A stretch of DNA of 64,000 nt from Paludibacter sp. (GCA_028710895.1 JAQTTH010000019.1:32831-96830), one strand, 5' to 3'; numbered from the stretch's first letter, positions 52,612 to 63,226 are shown. A program made the numbers and translations. Notes: a model not told the origin generated them from the letters alone.

Positions 52612-53670
52612 TTACCCCGCTATATATTTCCCTCCGGGAATTTTCCTCAATACAAAAATAATCACAAACGAACATATCAATACTCCAATGGTCAACAATG
52701 GCAGTGAAAGGAGCGGATATGTAAAGTTCCAATAGATACCGTTTTGAAACAAAATGCCGATAATCATGATATGCACCAGGTAAATGCCATAACTATACTT
52801 GCTAACAGTTGACTGGGCCAATGCAATATATTTATTTTTCACAGTGATATCTTTTATCGACATAAAAAGCGCGATAGACTGTATAATCGTATTTACCGAC
52901 AGATAGCTATACATACTCAGATCAATTTTATGAGCCTTCTGACTAAAATAATAAGTAGTGATTGCCGAAACAATCACACTCAATACAAAAATTGTTACAA
53001 TCGGCAGTCGTATCTTCTGAGAAGAAACAGGTATTTGAGTGAGATAATATCCCAATACTAAATACCCTGTATAAAGGAAATAGCCCAAGAACTTACTTCC
53101 ATAGCCTTCTGACCAACCATACATATTAAGCGGTACTGATTTGAATGCAAACGTTAGTACCACCCATAAAAGTAGAATATTGGATAATACTGACAGATTT
53201 AATTTTCGCAACCATCTTCCTAAAAACGGTACAAAGAGGTAAATAAACACAATCATGTAGACGTACCAAAAATGCTTTGAAATTCCTTCTTTCAAGAAAA
53301 GCTTAGCTGCCCATGTAAGAATAGCTAAAGGTTCATGTGGTTGTTGCCATGTTTTCAGCATCGCCCACCGATACACCCAATAAACCACCATCCAAAAAAG
53401 AAAAGGAACGAGTACCCGGGCAAACCGCCGCCTGTAAAACTCTCCAAGTTTATATTTTTTCCCTAACAAGGTAGCACCACTCAACATCAAAAATACAGGT
53501 ACTGCAAACCGTACAGCACTATCCACCACGTTACCAATCCACCAATACGGCATATTTTTCCCATAAGCCATATTCACCAGCGGACTGGAAACATGAATGA
53601 TGATAACACCCAACGTAGCTAATGCACGCAGGGTATCGAGCCATTGTATGTTGGTGGATTTTGCAAGCAT
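52612..53670 (-). CDS. Acyltransferase-3 family membrane protein
   Basis: A 352-residue inner-membrane protein with about ten helices. The N-terminal block WLDTLRALATLGVIIIHVSSP carries the catalytic His of the acyltransferase-3 (OafA/WecH-like) family. RRFARVLVPFLFW is the conserved arginine-containing block. Such proteins O-acetylate or otherwise acylate sugars of lipopolysaccharide, capsule or peptidoglycan. There is no fused SGNH domain. The target is unknown. It starts immediately after ispD and is cotranscribed with it. Confidence 0.87.
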   Translation of the reverse strand: MLAKSTNIQWLDTLRALATLGVIIIHVSSPLVNMAYGKNMPYWWIGNVVDSAVRFAVPVFLMLSGATLLGKKYKLGEFYRRRFARVLVPFLFWMVVYWVYRWAMLKTWQQPHEPLAILTWAAKLFLKEGISKHFWYVYMIVFIYLFVPFLGRWLRKLNLSVLSNILLLWVVLTFAFKSVPLNMYGWSEGYGSKFLGYFLYTGYLVLGYYLTQIPVSSQKIRLPIVTIFVLSVIVSAITTYYFSQKAHKIDLSMYSYLSVNTIIQSIALFMSIKDITVKNKYIALAQSTVSKYSYGIYLVHIMIIGILFQNGIYWNFTYPLLSLPLLTIGVLICSFVIIFVLRKIPGGKYIAG

Positions 53671-54336
53671 TTACAGGAGCGTTTCAGCAATTTTCAAATC
53701 AAGTTCAGTTGTGATTTTGATATTTTCACGATTTCCTTCCACCAGTTGAACATGTTTGCCCAAAGCTTCCACTACAGAAGCATCGTCGGTGAAAAGAGCT
53801 GAATACTCTTGTTCATATGCTTTCTTCAACAATTCAGCATCGAAAATTTGTGGTGTCTGAACCAACTTATAACTGCTGCGATCAACTGACAAACTTCCGT
53901 TTTCAGTAAGTTGGCGAATACTATCGACTAAATCAACTACAGGAATGGCGGCATCAAATTCCGCAGCGGCATCGAAACAGCATTGAATTGTTTCCATACT
54001 CACCAATGGTCGTACACCATCATGTACAGCAACCAATGACGGGACTTCAATAGCTTCCAAGCCATTTTTCACTGAATAAAAGCGGGCGTTTCCACCCGCT
54101 ACAATTTGGTGTGTCAGCGTGAAGTTATGCTTTAAACAAAGATTTTTCCAAAATTCAATTTGTACTGCCGGAAGAACAAGGATAAGTTTCATGTTCGAAT
54201 CAAAACAATGGAATGCTTCGAGTGTATGCATTAGAATAGGCCTTCCCTTTATCTCTAGAAATTGTTTAGGAATATCTGCGTTCATTCGCTCACCCTTCCC
54301 TCCTGCAACAATAATGGCTATTTTCTGTTTAATCAT
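53671..54336 (-). CDS. ispD: 2-C-methyl-D-erythritol 4-phosphate cytidylyltransferase
   Basis: A 221-residue enzyme of the non-mevalonate isoprenoid pathway that makes CDP-ME from MEP and CTP. The nucleotide loop is [19 protein letters not shown], followed by [10 protein letters not shown] and the C-terminal VQTPQIF and [11 protein letters not shown] blocks. The ATG at 54336 ([10 protein letters not shown]) is preferred to one three codons earlier. The gene leads an operon with the acyltransferase and recG genes. Confidence 0.95.
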   Translation of the reverse strand: MIKQKIAIIVAGGKGERMNADIPKQFLEIKGRPILMHTLEAFHCFDSNMKLILVLPAVQIEFWKNLCLKHNFTLTHQIVAGGNARFYSVKNGLEAIEVPSLVAVHDGVRPLVSMETIQCCFDAAAEFDAAIPVVDLVDSIRQLTENGSLSVDRSSYKLVQTPQIFDAELLKKAYEQEYSALFTDDASVVEALGKHVQLVEGNRENIKITTELDLKIAETLL

Positions 54337-54361
54337 GGCGTACAATTACATAATAGAAGAA

Positions 54362-54369
54362 CAAAGATA
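54362..54369 (-). promoter_or_regulatory. -7 element (TATCTTTG) for the ispD operon
   Basis: A perfect match on the minus strand; leader of about 20 bases to 54336. Confidence 0.6.
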
Positions 54370-54496
54370 ATCAATAAGCCATTAAATAATTAATAATTCA
54401 CAACTAAAAATCATCACACAGTTTGAAAATTAGCTCGTTAAGTTGATAAATTGCAATAAATTTCAGAAACTTACCGCAGAAACCGTAACATTTGTA

Positions 54497-54504
54497 TAAC
54501 TTTG
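54497..54504 (+). promoter_or_regulatory. -7 element (TAACTTTG) for the SPOR-folE pair
   Basis: TAACTTTG fits TAnnTTTG; the ATG at 54524 gives a leader of about 13 bases. Confidence 0.6.
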
Positions 54505-54523
54505 CAGCTTAAAAAATTTAAAA

Positions 54524-55009
54524 ATGAAAAGTATAAGTTTTTCGTTGATTGTGGCTCTATTACTGACTGTTGGGGCTTCAATGGCTCAGCAAAATTTAGA
54601 ATCGAAACAGGGAAATATAATAGAAGCATTGTCGAATGCTGATTCTGTAACGAATGCAACCGTTAAGATTTATCAGGACAAACGAATTGAAAAACTAATA
54701 AGTAACAGACATAGCAATGGCGGTTCGAAGCAAGTCACAGCCAGTGGCTATCGGGTGCAGGTGTTTTCGAGCAATGCCCAAAGAACCGGAAAAAATGATG
54801 CATTCCGGATTGAAAAACAAATTCGCGATGAATTCCCCGAACAGGCTATTTACGTAAATTATGACTCACCGTTCTGGAAGGTGCGCGTGGGAGATTTCAA
54901 AACACAAGCACAGGCTCAGGCATTTCGTTCTCAACTCATTAGTACCTTTCCTCAAATGCGTAGCGAAATTTATCTTGTACGCGAACAAATAATTATTTCG
55001 AATAAATAA
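54524..55009 (+). CDS. Exported SPOR-domain protein
   Basis: A 161-residue protein with a cleavable signal peptide ([16 protein letters not shown]). Residues about 75-158 form a SPOR domain ([20 protein letters not shown] and [19 protein letters not shown]). SPOR domains bind peptidoglycan strands lacking stem peptides, often at division sites. The linker is polar. Its stop codon overlaps the folE start (TAATG), so the two are translationally coupled although functionally unrelated. Confidence 0.88.
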   Translation: MKSISFSLIVALLLTVGASMAQQNLESKQGNIIEALSNADSVTNATVKIYQDKRIEKLISNRHSNGGSKQVTASGYRVQVFSSNAQRTGKNDAFRIEKQIRDEFPEQAIYVNYDSPFWKVRVGDFKTQAQAQAFRSQLISTFPQMRSEIYLVREQIIISNK

Positions 55010-55608
55010 TGATGGATTTTAATATCAACCAACCTGTTCCTTTCGATGATGAAAAATCCGCGAAGATAGCTGAACATTATCAGGAAATTATAAAATTATT
55101 AGGCGAAGATGCGGAGCGTGAAGGCCTTATAAAAACACCCGAACGCGTTTCGAAAGCCATGCAATTTCTCATGCAGGGTTACGAACAAAACCCTGAAGAC
55201 ATTATCAAATCGGCTATGTTTACCGAAGATTATCGGCAAATGGTCATCGTGAAAGATATCGACTTTTACTCGATGTGCGAACACCACATGCTTCCATTTT
55301 TTGGCAAAGCACATGTAGCTTACATCCCCAATAAGAAAATTACAGGATTGAGTAAAATTGCCCGAATTGTAGAAGTGTATGCCCGCCGGATGCAGGTTCA
55401 GGAGCGAATGACAACTCAGATAAAAGAGTGTATTCAGCGCACATTAAACCCAATGGGTGTAATGGTTATTATTGAAGCACAGCACCTTTGTATGCAAATG
55501 CGTGGTGTCCAGAAACAACACTCCACCACCACCACTTCTGATTTTACCGGCGTTTTTGAACAAGCAAAAACACGCGAAGAATTTATAAATCTGATAAACA
55601 GGAAGTAA
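55009..55608 (+). CDS. folE: GTP cyclohydrolase I
   Basis: A 199-residue enzyme that converts GTP to dihydroneopterin triphosphate, the first step of folate (and related pterin) synthesis. Zinc and substrate motifs are [34 protein letters not shown], and [16 protein letters not shown] stretch ([11 protein letters not shown]) near the C-terminus. Length is usual for the bacterial type IA enzyme. ATG 55009 overlaps the preceding stop; a second Met follows at once. Confidence 0.96.
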   Translation: MMDFNINQPVPFDDEKSAKIAEHYQEIIKLLGEDAEREGLIKTPERVSKAMQFLMQGYEQNPEDIIKSAMFTEDYRQMVIVKDIDFYSMCEHHMLPFFGKAHVAYIPNKKITGLSKIARIVEVYARRMQVQERMTTQIKECIQRTLNPMGVMVIIEAQHLCMQMRGVQKQHSTTTTSDFTGVFEQAKTREEFINLINRK

Positions 55609-55616
55609 TTCCCAAA

Positions 55617-55958
55617 CTACCTGTTTTTCTCAACCAGTTCATCTGCCATCCGAACATATTCGGCGCATGTGAACTGTTTTTCTTTTATATCAGCACAGAG
55701 AACACCACCGGCTCGTTGCCGAAACTCTTCCACTACCGACTCTTTGCCAATTTGAATAAGAAGACGTTCGGCAGCAAATAAAGCACCACACATATTTCCC
55801 TCAGCTCTACCTCCACCCCAGGCCCTGTATTCTTCTATTTCCGAATCAGAAATATTAAATTCTTGTTGAAATCCTTTTAATACAGATTGTGCGCAGTTGA
55901 GCTTTTCAGGTAGCACATGAAAATAAGCATCGGATCTAATACGTTCACCTTGTTCCAT
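55617..55958 (-). CDS. C_GCAxxG_C_C-type redox family protein
   Basis: A 113-residue soluble protein with the spaced Cys pattern of the C_GCAxxG_C_C family: NCAQSVLKGF, then a Gly-rich GGGRAEGNMCGALFAAE, then a VLCAD Cys and a final TCAEYV Cys. These residues are thought to bind a metal or take part in redox chemistry; the function is unproven. It is 14 bases after the glycosyltransferase gene on the same strand and converges on folE with an eight-base gap. Confidence 0.8.
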   Translation of the reverse strand: MEQGERIRSDAYFHVLPEKLNCAQSVLKGFQQEFNISDSEIEEYRAWGGGRAEGNMCGALFAAERLLIQIGKESVVEEFRQRAGGVLCADIKEKQFTCAEYVRMADELVEKNR

Positions 55959-55971
55959 AATCGTGTATGAT

Positions 55972-57408
55972 TTATTTTCGTTTATAAAGAATCACACTTA
56001 CAAATCCCTTATCGAAGCGTTTCAACGGCCGCCAGTAAGCTGTATTATTAAGCGAGTCTACAAATGAATCCTCAACATTAGATATATTTGAATAAATAAA
56101 AAACTTACGATTGGTACCCGAGTTAATCACTTGCTTTTTCTGTTGCAAATCTAAAAATCGCCGATCACCATACAGGCAAAATCCGGCGTTTATGTCTTTA
56201 TAGTCAATCTTTTGTTCATCAATGTAATTCAGGCATTCTTCGCGCAACTGATAGTATGGAAGATGTGCCAGGGTTCCATCCCACGACTTAGCTATTCTGT
56301 TTGGATAAACCCACAAATTTCCGGTCAATTCAAAGAGTAGTACCAAAACAAATAACAATCGAATTCTTTTTGTATTGGCAAATTGAGTGATAAAATATAA
56401 GGCAAGAATAGTCAATACAAAAAATTGTAGCATAAAATATCTCGAAGAGAAAGGCATTTGGCTGATAAAAATAAATAAAACGTATAACCCTGTCAGCAGA
56501 ATAAACAGCAAACTTAGAGTTCTTATATCCTTATTCAACATCTTCTTTGTTTTCAATACTTTCAATGCAAAATACAGCGCCAGTACCCACACAAAAAAAC
56601 GACCATTCTCAACAGATCGCAATCCAAATTCGGCAAAATGTTTTACAATACGTCCCACCCCATTTGGCATTGAATAATGAACCGTATTGGTCGAATTACT
56701 AAAAAACCAACCATTGGTCATCAAATAACTTGAAAAATAAGCAATAAGGATTATTAGAGTAGGAAGATAAGGCAAAAGAATGCTCAAAAAAGACTTTATG
56801 TTGTATTTTCCTTCCGACTCTAAGTAGCTGTAATAATTATGAGCAACAAAGAGTATTACCCCCACAAAAACACCCCGCATATTGATGCAGCAAAGAAAAA
56901 ATACTCCAATAGCAAGCAATCCATTTTTTCTCTCAAACATTGCCCGGAGTGAAATAATAAATGCTGTAAACAAAATAAAATCGGGAGAAGCAATGGCGTA
57001 TTGAGTCAAAAGAGTTGATTCAAGTAAAACGATTGCCAGTACCCAACCAACATATTTTTCAGGAAATATCTTTTTAATTATTTTCTGAGCATTAAAAATC
57101 AGCAAACAAGCCCACAGAAGTACAAGAACATGCGAAACCCAGAGTTTATACCCTATTATTTTCCACAAAACGGCAGTGATAAAGCCCATCAAAGGCGGAT
57201 GATACCCTGTGCCAGAAATTCCATCTACCGTTTCCTTTGCCGGAATAAAAAACGACTTGAAATTAGTAAGATAAAACCAGTGCGCCTCTTTGGAAGTCTG
57301 TTGGATATTATCCCAGAAATAGCAGTTATTCAGGCACAGAAATGTGAGTAGCAGATAAACTCCTGAAACGAATAAAATGAAATAATTATTCTTGGCCGAT
57401 TGCGTCAT
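55972..57408 (-). CDS. GT-C-fold membrane glycosyltransferase (GT39-like), gene 3 of 3
   Basis: A 478-residue protein with about eleven hydrophobic helices. The first periplasmic loop holds a NCYFWDNIQQTSKEAHWFY segment, where GT-C enzymes keep their acidic catalytic residue, and the loop GTGYHPPLMG follows. The C-terminal 90 residues are soluble. This is the layout of dolichyl/polyprenyl-phosphate-sugar-dependent transferases (PMT/ArnT type). Donor and acceptor are unknown. It overlaps the next upstream gene (57386-58585) by 23 bases. Confidence 0.68.
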   Translation of the reverse strand: MTQSAKNNYFILFVSGVYLLLTFLCLNNCYFWDNIQQTSKEAHWFYLTNFKSFFIPAKETVDGISGTGYHPPLMGFITAVLWKIIGYKLWVSHVLVLLWACLLIFNAQKIIKKIFPEKYVGWVLAIVLLESTLLTQYAIASPDFILFTAFIISLRAMFERKNGLLAIGVFFLCCINMRGVFVGVILFVAHNYYSYLESEGKYNIKSFLSILLPYLPTLIILIAYFSSYLMTNGWFFSNSTNTVHYSMPNGVGRIVKHFAEFGLRSVENGRFFVWVLALYFALKVLKTKKMLNKDIRTLSLLFILLTGLYVLFIFISQMPFSSRYFMLQFFVLTILALYFITQFANTKRIRLLFVLVLLFELTGNLWVYPNRIAKSWDGTLAHLPYYQLREECLNYIDEQKIDYKDINAGFCLYGDRRFLDLQQKKQVINSGTNRKFFIYSNISNVEDSFVDSLNNTAYWRPLKRFDKGFVSVILYKRK

Positions 57409-58585
57409 TGGATTCTTTATTCAAATATGTTACAAAGTCTGTGATAGCTAAAAGTATGACTAACAAATAAATTATAAATGCGGGCCACATGGGTAAAATA
57501 TCATTAAAACGAGAGCAACGAATATAAGAATAAAATGACACAAGCAAAATTCCCATTGGTAAGTGAATATTCTTTCGAACAACCATAAAATAAAGCACAC
57601 CAATAATATCTCCCAAATACATATAACGTTCGTGCATGCCCGGCAATAAAAATGGAATAACAATAGCACTTAGAAATGCAAATCGAATCCAGATTTCAAA
57701 CGAAAATTTGTATTTATCGCGTCTGAGCAATATACCGGTAACTAACGTTACAAGAATCGTAAGCAGTATTCCTGCAAGTTTCACAGAGCTATAATAAACA
57801 TCGCTAATCCAGATATAAAAATTGGGGAAATTCATGGTCAGGAATGGATAGCGATTGGTCTGAGCCATATATACACTCAACAAATCGGAAAATGAACGGC
57901 CATAAAGCCATGTTGGCAATATGCTAAGAATGAAAATCATAGGTACAAGTAAAAAACAATACCAACGAATATTCCCCCGAAGCATCATGACGAAATAAAA
58001 TGGCAAAAGCGTCACGGCCTGCATTTTAAATGCAAAGGCAATTCCGAAAAAGACGATTGATAAAAGCTGTTTTTCCTTTAAAGCATAATAAAGGCTTATA
58101 ATTACAAATGCGCTATATATCGAATCACATTGAGAAAGATAGCCACTATTAAGTAGAATTGAGGGCAAAATTGGTATAACAGCGAGGCTAATCCAAATAT
58201 AAAGAGGGTTTTTATACCGTTGAACAAGTATTTTTCCAATAAAAAATGCTGCCAGATATTCAAAAATAATCGATACGATTTTGACCGAAAACAGTGGATT
58301 GAGACCGAGCTTAGCAATTATTACAAGGATATAAATATAACTTGGAGCATAGTCGTAAAACCCAAATTTCAGGGCTGAAGCATAACCATGTGATTTAATG
58401 AAATTCAGCCATGGTTCCAAAAAACAAACATAATCGCCTGTTTTAACCGGAAACAAAGTCAACTTCACCAACACACCAATAACAATCAAAGCAATCCATG
58501 TACTTCTTTGATGCAGTTTTTTCGCAATATATTTTTTAATAAAGGCTTTCACAGTGTGTCTATTTATCGTTAAATCTAACAACAT
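57386..58585 (-). CDS. GT-C-fold membrane mannosyltransferase-like protein, gene 2 of 3
   Basis: A 399-residue polytopic protein of about ten helices. The first large loop has KTGDYVCFLEPWLNFIKSHG, matching the acidic motif of polyprenyl-phosphate-dependent hexosyltransferases such as the GT50/GT87 groups. MHERYMYLGDI in a later loop is another family-like block. It may start at ATG 58585, overlapping the upstream gene by 26 bases, or at GTG 58552, which does not overlap it. It is the middle gene of the three-glycosyltransferase run. Confidence 0.68.
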   Translation of the reverse strand: MLLDLTINRHTVKAFIKKYIAKKLHQRSTWIALIVIGVLVKLTLFPVKTGDYVCFLEPWLNFIKSHGYASALKFGFYDYAPSYIYILVIIAKLGLNPLFSVKIVSIIFEYLAAFFIGKILVQRYKNPLYIWISLAVIPILPSILLNSGYLSQCDSIYSAFVIISLYYALKEKQLLSIVFFGIAFAFKMQAVTLLPFYFVMMLRGNIRWYCFLLVPMIFILSILPTWLYGRSFSDLLSVYMAQTNRYPFLTMNFPNFYIWISDVYYSSVKLAGILLTILVTLVTGILLRRDKYKFSFEIWIRFAFLSAIVIPFLLPGMHERYMYLGDIIGVLYFMVVRKNIHLPMGILLVSFYSYIRCSRFNDILPMWPAFIIYLLVILLAITDFVTYLNKESNDAIGQE

Positions 58586-60146
58586 AATAATTCCCAAAAT
58601 TCTTTGAAAATTTCGTTGGATAATTAGTCATTTCAAATTCAGTTTGACTCAGTATATGTATCGAATGTAAAGCTGACATGTTCGTACCAAAGGTATATCG
58701 CCCCAATTGTTTCACTCCCCTGAATCCTGTATTTTGTGTTTTTTCATCATACTTAACCGACTTTCCGAATTCATCCGGATTAAGTTTATTGTAAAAACAC
58801 ACATAAATATAGGGCATATTAATAGTTTGTGTAGTAATGTTTACGCTATCTTTTTTATTAGTATTTTCCTCTGCAAACAGAATAGCATCTCTCAAACCGT
58901 AAGAGAAGTCTTTCTTTACAATTTCATTAAATATAAAAACGTAATAGCCACAAAACATGACAAAAAAGAATGAGTAAAAACCAACCAAAACGTTTTTGTA
59001 TCTATTTCGGAATTCAGGCTGCAACATCTCCTTCACATCGAATATCCCTAAAACCGTAAAATATAACAATGGAATAAAGATAATATTAATCCGATTGATA
59101 TTGGCATGGCTTGAAATGCCCAGAATCACCGAACACAATATCCAGGATAAAAACATATAGTTTAGCGAATTATCTTTGAAATTTCTATTTTTTAAAACTC
59201 CAGATATTCCAACAATCAGGAACAAAAATGATATTGGATAGATTGTTCCAAACATAGGAATTGCATTATAGTCACTTCCATCGGTTTGCAGAACCAAAAC
59301 ACTAAGAAACCTGACAATATTTTTTCCTAGCGTTAGAATAAAATTATCATGAAAAAGGTTGAAAACAACTGTTGTTCTATTGGCATCCAACCGGGGAATA
59401 GTAATACCCCAAAATTGAATTGTTTGCAAATTCAGATGATTTATCAAAACAAATAAAATAATCGGAAGCGCAACAACAAAGAAAACTGTGAGACTCAGGA
59501 GTAAATAATTTACACGTATTTTCTTATTGAGAACTAAATAGGGAATTATCAATAAAAAAAACAATGGTAAAACAAGATAGGTAACGCCATAAGAATATAG
59601 GCTCAATGCAAAAAGTAGAAATGACAGCAGAAAATATTTCTGATTTGAAACAATCCCTTTTGTAAGAAAGAAAACAGCTGCTAAGAAAATTGTTGGTAGG
59701 ATATTAGACTCCAGTCCCCATCGGGCTGACATAATACTCCAGGGGAAAACTGCAAATAAAGCCAAAGCAGCAAGCGCTACTTTCCTGTTATACTGCATTC
59801 TAAAGAGGAGAAAGAATAGCAATAGCGATATACAACTAAATATGGCATTTACTATTCGGACTGAAAAAGCGTTTAACCCGAATAGTCGTAGGAATGGGAT
59901 TGTCAGATAGGCATATAAAGCATTTTGACCGCTACCCCAGGATTCCAAATGCACAGGATATGAATGTCCAGTCCTATCTAATCCTGTTTCCATAATTGAA
60001 TACGCTTCGTAACCAATCGATGCTTCATCCTGATTTAACCCTGAAGGCATATACGCAATCCCAACGATTCGAACAGAAAAACCAAGAACCAACAAAAAAG
60101 ATGCTAGTAAGTAATATTTTTTATTCGCTATATTCTGAGTGGACAT
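58560..60146 (-). CDS. GT39/ArnT-like membrane glycosyltransferase, gene 1 of 3
   Basis: A 528-residue protein with about twelve helices and a soluble C-terminal region. The first periplasmic loop has GLNQDEASIGYEAYSIMETG, including the Asp-Glu pair that is catalytic in PMT/ArnT-type (GT-C) enzymes, and the loop then has LESWGSGQNALYAYL. Such enzymes move a sugar from a polyprenyl phosphate carrier to protein or lipid A on the periplasmic side. It lies 18 bases after the porZ stop on the same strand, so it is probably cotranscribed with porZ. Confidence 0.8.
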   Translation of the reverse strand: MSTQNIANKKYYLLASFLLVLGFSVRIVGIAYMPSGLNQDEASIGYEAYSIMETGLDRTGHSYPVHLESWGSGQNALYAYLTIPFLRLFGLNAFSVRIVNAIFSCISLLLFFLLFRMQYNRKVALAALALFAVFPWSIMSARWGLESNILPTIFLAAVFFLTKGIVSNQKYFLLSFLLFALSLYSYGVTYLVLPLFFLLIIPYLVLNKKIRVNYLLLSLTVFFVVALPIILFVLINHLNLQTIQFWGITIPRLDANRTTVVFNLFHDNFILTLGKNIVRFLSVLVLQTDGSDYNAIPMFGTIYPISFLFLIVGISGVLKNRNFKDNSLNYMFLSWILCSVILGISSHANINRINIIFIPLLYFTVLGIFDVKEMLQPEFRNRYKNVLVGFYSFFFVMFCGYYVFIFNEIVKKDFSYGLRDAILFAEENTNKKDSVNITTQTINMPYIYVCFYNKLNPDEFGKSVKYDEKTQNTGFRGVKQLGRYTFGTNMSALHSIHILSQTEFEMTNYPTKFSKNFGNYYVVRFNDK

Positions 60147-60164
60147 CAGATGATTTGATATTAT

Positions 60165-62489
60165 CTAATTAATTACAAGAATCTTTGTGATTGCATTTTT
60201 AGTTCCATCGGCATTCAAACATATTGCCATGTATATACCTGTGTTTACTTTACGTCCATGTACATCTTTACCATCCCATGTTGCAATACTTCCATTGGAA
60301 ATTGTTTGACAAACAAGATTTCCGTTTAAATCAGTAATTTTCACTTGAGTATTTTCAACAAGGCCGGTTATGGTTATAACGCCTGTAAATCCTTGTCGTA
60401 CTGGATTTGGATAAGCATATACATTCCCAAAATCAGTACCAGCTTCACTGGCATCGCTTTGATAAGATACAATTCCCTGCCCAGTTCCGAAGAAAACTTC
60501 TCCTGTTACCGGATTGATTGCAATAGAAATAATATCATTTGATAACAACGGACTATTCGAAACTGTGAAATGTTGAATGGTCTGCTGACCATTCTCGGAC
60601 ATTAAATAAACACCTGATGCTTCAGTACCTATCCATTTTCGGTTAGCACCATCAATGGCGATGGCTTTCACTCGTTCGTTAACTAATAAATAATCGGCTA
60701 ATCCGGTACTATCATTTCTCGGAATTTTAACTTTCGAGCAACCAAATCCACTATCGAAAGCTTTTGATGGATTATGGAAAAGAAATGGCCCCTGATCGGT
60801 TCCCATCCAAACAACACCGTTTTTATCCTGAGCAAGTGTATAACAAGTTCCCGGCGCCAGAGAAGGACCTCCAGGATTGTCTGGGTCGGGATAAGAGGAA
60901 TATACTACTGACTTATCATCACTCTGATCAGCAACAGTTCCATTGTCATCAAAAATAATAATTTCACCTCCCCGAACAGAAGCAACCCATTTTCGATTTG
61001 GATTTTGATTATCAATAAGTATTTTACCCAATGTTTCTTTGTTTGCCCCACTATATTTCAACTGTGTCCATTGACCATTTGCAAGCAATACCTTAATACT
61101 TGCAGAAACTGATGAATTCGCTACAAACAGATTGCCTTGCTGATCGTAAACAGCACCATCTAGGCGAGTATAATTATTGGGATTACTAGGTATAACAGTT
61201 TCAAGTATACTATTTGTAGAATTGTACCATTTAACAAATACATCATTCTTAAATTCATACAAACCAGTACCATAGGATGGGATGAAAAAATGTTTATTAT
61301 CTATTGGATCTACCGCCACATTCATAAAGTCTAACGCACTATGTTTTGTAGAGTCCTGAACTGATTTCTCTAATATATTGCTCCAAACACCATTTTCATA
61401 TATCATCACACTGCCACTTCTTCCATATTGAGCAGCCCAACGTCCACCTGGAACCACAAACAATTTTTTACCTGCAAAAGTCATACTCCATGGAATATTT
61501 ACAGCCGGACCGATTGGTTTATAATAATTTATTGAAGGGTCTTGATTTCCATTTTGCTTGACAGAAATTACACCTAAATCATTTGCAGCAAACCAATAAA
61601 TATCGTTTTCCGGCTCATATTCCAAATCCGGAACAGAACCAATGCTATTTACGATGCTAGAATTCAATAATTCATCCACAACATAAACTGAATTACTTCC
61701 ATTACTTACAAGCATTTTACCATTGGATATATTGAAATAACTTACATTTATCTCAGCTAAAAAACTGGTCCAACCGGTTTCATCTTGTTTGTACAATTTT
61801 CCACCACGCTGGATGAATAATTTTCCTGCAAATGAACCAAGTGCTTGTAAGTTCCCACTACCAGGTAATCCAGACATTGTTGACCAGAATTCATAGTTAA
61901 CTAAATGTGAATCAGCCACCGGAGCCTTATAAACTGTTGATTGCGACAATGCATAAATCACCCCATTTACAACTGCTGTACCAAGTACTTTTACTTCGGA
62001 GGCATTGTTCCCAATAAAATAGGTATCCGCAACCTCTTTCTTTTGCATATTAAGAACAACTACACCAAAATTGCACGACAGGTATGCTTTGTTGTCGTAA
62101 AAATTAATCTGATTCACCTCTTTACTGGCACTCATTTGCTTGTTGTAAAGGTCAGGAACATTGATAACTCCGCCATTACCTAATAAATCAATATTACCAT
62201 TGGTATAAATTATCAATAACTGATCATTTAAATTGTCATACTCAATTCTGGAAATTGTTGTACCATTAAGCCCACTTAGTTTGCTGTAAAACTCAAGATT
62301 ACCATCTTGTTTATCCACAGAATACAGGGCTCCTTCGCTTACAGCATATATCTTGTTTTTAGATTGAGCTATTTGAATAACACTATTATAAGCAAAATGC
62401 GTTCTCCATTTTCCCATAGCTACCTGAGCCATTGTGTATAATGAGAATAAGCAAAGTGAAATTACCAGAATAAATACTTTTCTTTTCAT
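60165..62489 (-). CDS. porZ: PorZ-like T9SS component with beta-propellers and sorting domain
   Basis: A 774-residue exported protein with a signal peptide (VFILVISLCLFSLYTMAQ) and the PorZ-like start MGKWRTHFAYNSVIQIAQSK. The body (about 25-680) is two consecutive seven-blade-type propellers (repeats such as GLPGSGNLQALGSFAGKLF and NRKWIGTEASGVYLM). A T9SS C-terminal domain follows (AYPNPVRQGFTGVITITGL). In Porphyromonas, PorZ sits at the cell surface in the attachment complex and delivers anionic LPS to sortase PorU. Length agrees with P. gingivalis PorZ (776). Adjacent GT-C genes suit a glycolipid-related role. The ATG at 62489 gives a clean signal peptide. Confidence 0.85.
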   Translation of the reverse strand: MKRKVFILVISLCLFSLYTMAQVAMGKWRTHFAYNSVIQIAQSKNKIYAVSEGALYSVDKQDGNLEFYSKLSGLNGTTISRIEYDNLNDQLLIIYTNGNIDLLGNGGVINVPDLYNKQMSASKEVNQINFYDNKAYLSCNFGVVVLNMQKKEVADTYFIGNNASEVKVLGTAVVNGVIYALSQSTVYKAPVADSHLVNYEFWSTMSGLPGSGNLQALGSFAGKLFIQRGGKLYKQDETGWTSFLAEINVSYFNISNGKMLVSNGSNSVYVVDELLNSSIVNSIGSVPDLEYEPENDIYWFAANDLGVISVKQNGNQDPSINYYKPIGPAVNIPWSMTFAGKKLFVVPGGRWAAQYGRSGSVMIYENGVWSNILEKSVQDSTKHSALDFMNVAVDPIDNKHFFIPSYGTGLYEFKNDVFVKWYNSTNSILETVIPSNPNNYTRLDGAVYDQQGNLFVANSSVSASIKVLLANGQWTQLKYSGANKETLGKILIDNQNPNRKWVASVRGGEIIIFDDNGTVADQSDDKSVVYSSYPDPDNPGGPSLAPGTCYTLAQDKNGVVWMGTDQGPFLFHNPSKAFDSGFGCSKVKIPRNDSTGLADYLLVNERVKAIAIDGANRKWIGTEASGVYLMSENGQQTIQHFTVSNSPLLSNDIISIAINPVTGEVFFGTGQGIVSYQSDASEAGTDFGNVYAYPNPVRQGFTGVITITGLVENTQVKITDLNGNLVCQTISNGSIATWDGKDVHGRKVNTGIYMAICLNADGTKNAITKILVIN

Positions 62490-62647
62490 ATCTAACTTCA
62501 TACTCTTAAAGGCCAAAAGAATTAAATTTAGCAAAGTTCTAAATCAATAAAACTCAAATACTGCCATTTTATTTTATAAAACCGAAACTGAAATGAATTT
62601 ATTTTAATCAAACAATCCATTTAAATCAATATTTCCGACATTTATGA

Positions 62648-63226
62648 TTATTTTTTCTGCAGAAACCGAACCAGTTTCTGAACCGCCAAAGCCCTATGGC
62701 TTATCTTATTTTTTTCGTCAGAATCTAGTTGCGCAAAACTAACCATATAGCCCTCAGGCACAAAAATAGGATCATAGCCAAACCCATTTTCTCCGCGTGG
62801 TTGTGTAGCTATAGTTCCATCAATACGACCTTCAAAATAGCTCGTTTCATCTCTCTGAATCAGCGCTATAACTGTGCGGAAACAGGCTGCACGATTCGTA
62901 TTATCTCCCAACTTATCCAATACCTTACACATATTTTCGTGAGCACAGTTTGCATCACCGGCATAACGGGCCGAATAAACACCCGGCTCACCACCCAGTG
63001 CTTCAACTTCCAAACCGGTATCGTCGGCAAAACAATCCAATCCAAACTTATCGTGAATGTATTTTGCTTTAATCAAAGCATTTCCATCCAATGTATCGGC
63101 AGTTTCGGGGATATCATCGAAGCAATTCAACTCTGCTAAGCTTACAATAGAATACTCGGGTTCCAGAATGGCTCTGACTTCGGACAGTTTATGTGCATTA
63201 TTGGTGGCAAAAACCAATTTTTTCAT
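62648..63226 (-). CDS. rdgB: XTP/dITP pyrophosphatase (RdgB/HAM1)
   Basis: A 192-residue house-cleaning enzyme that hydrolyses noncanonical purine triphosphates. Signatures are [17 protein letters not shown] (nucleotide site), [23 protein letters not shown], and [18 protein letters not shown] with [10 protein letters not shown] near the C-terminus. Length and motif order are complete. It has its own promoter (63259-63266). Confidence 0.96.
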   Translation of the reverse strand: MKKLVFATNNAHKLSEVRAILEPEYSIVSLAELNCFDDIPETADTLDGNALIKAKYIHDKFGLDCFADDTGLEVEALGGEPGVYSARYAGDANCAHENMCKVLDKLGDNTNRAACFRTVIALIQRDETSYFEGRIDGTIATQPRGENGFGYDPIFVPEGYMVSFAQLDSDEKNKISHRALAVQKLVRFLQKK

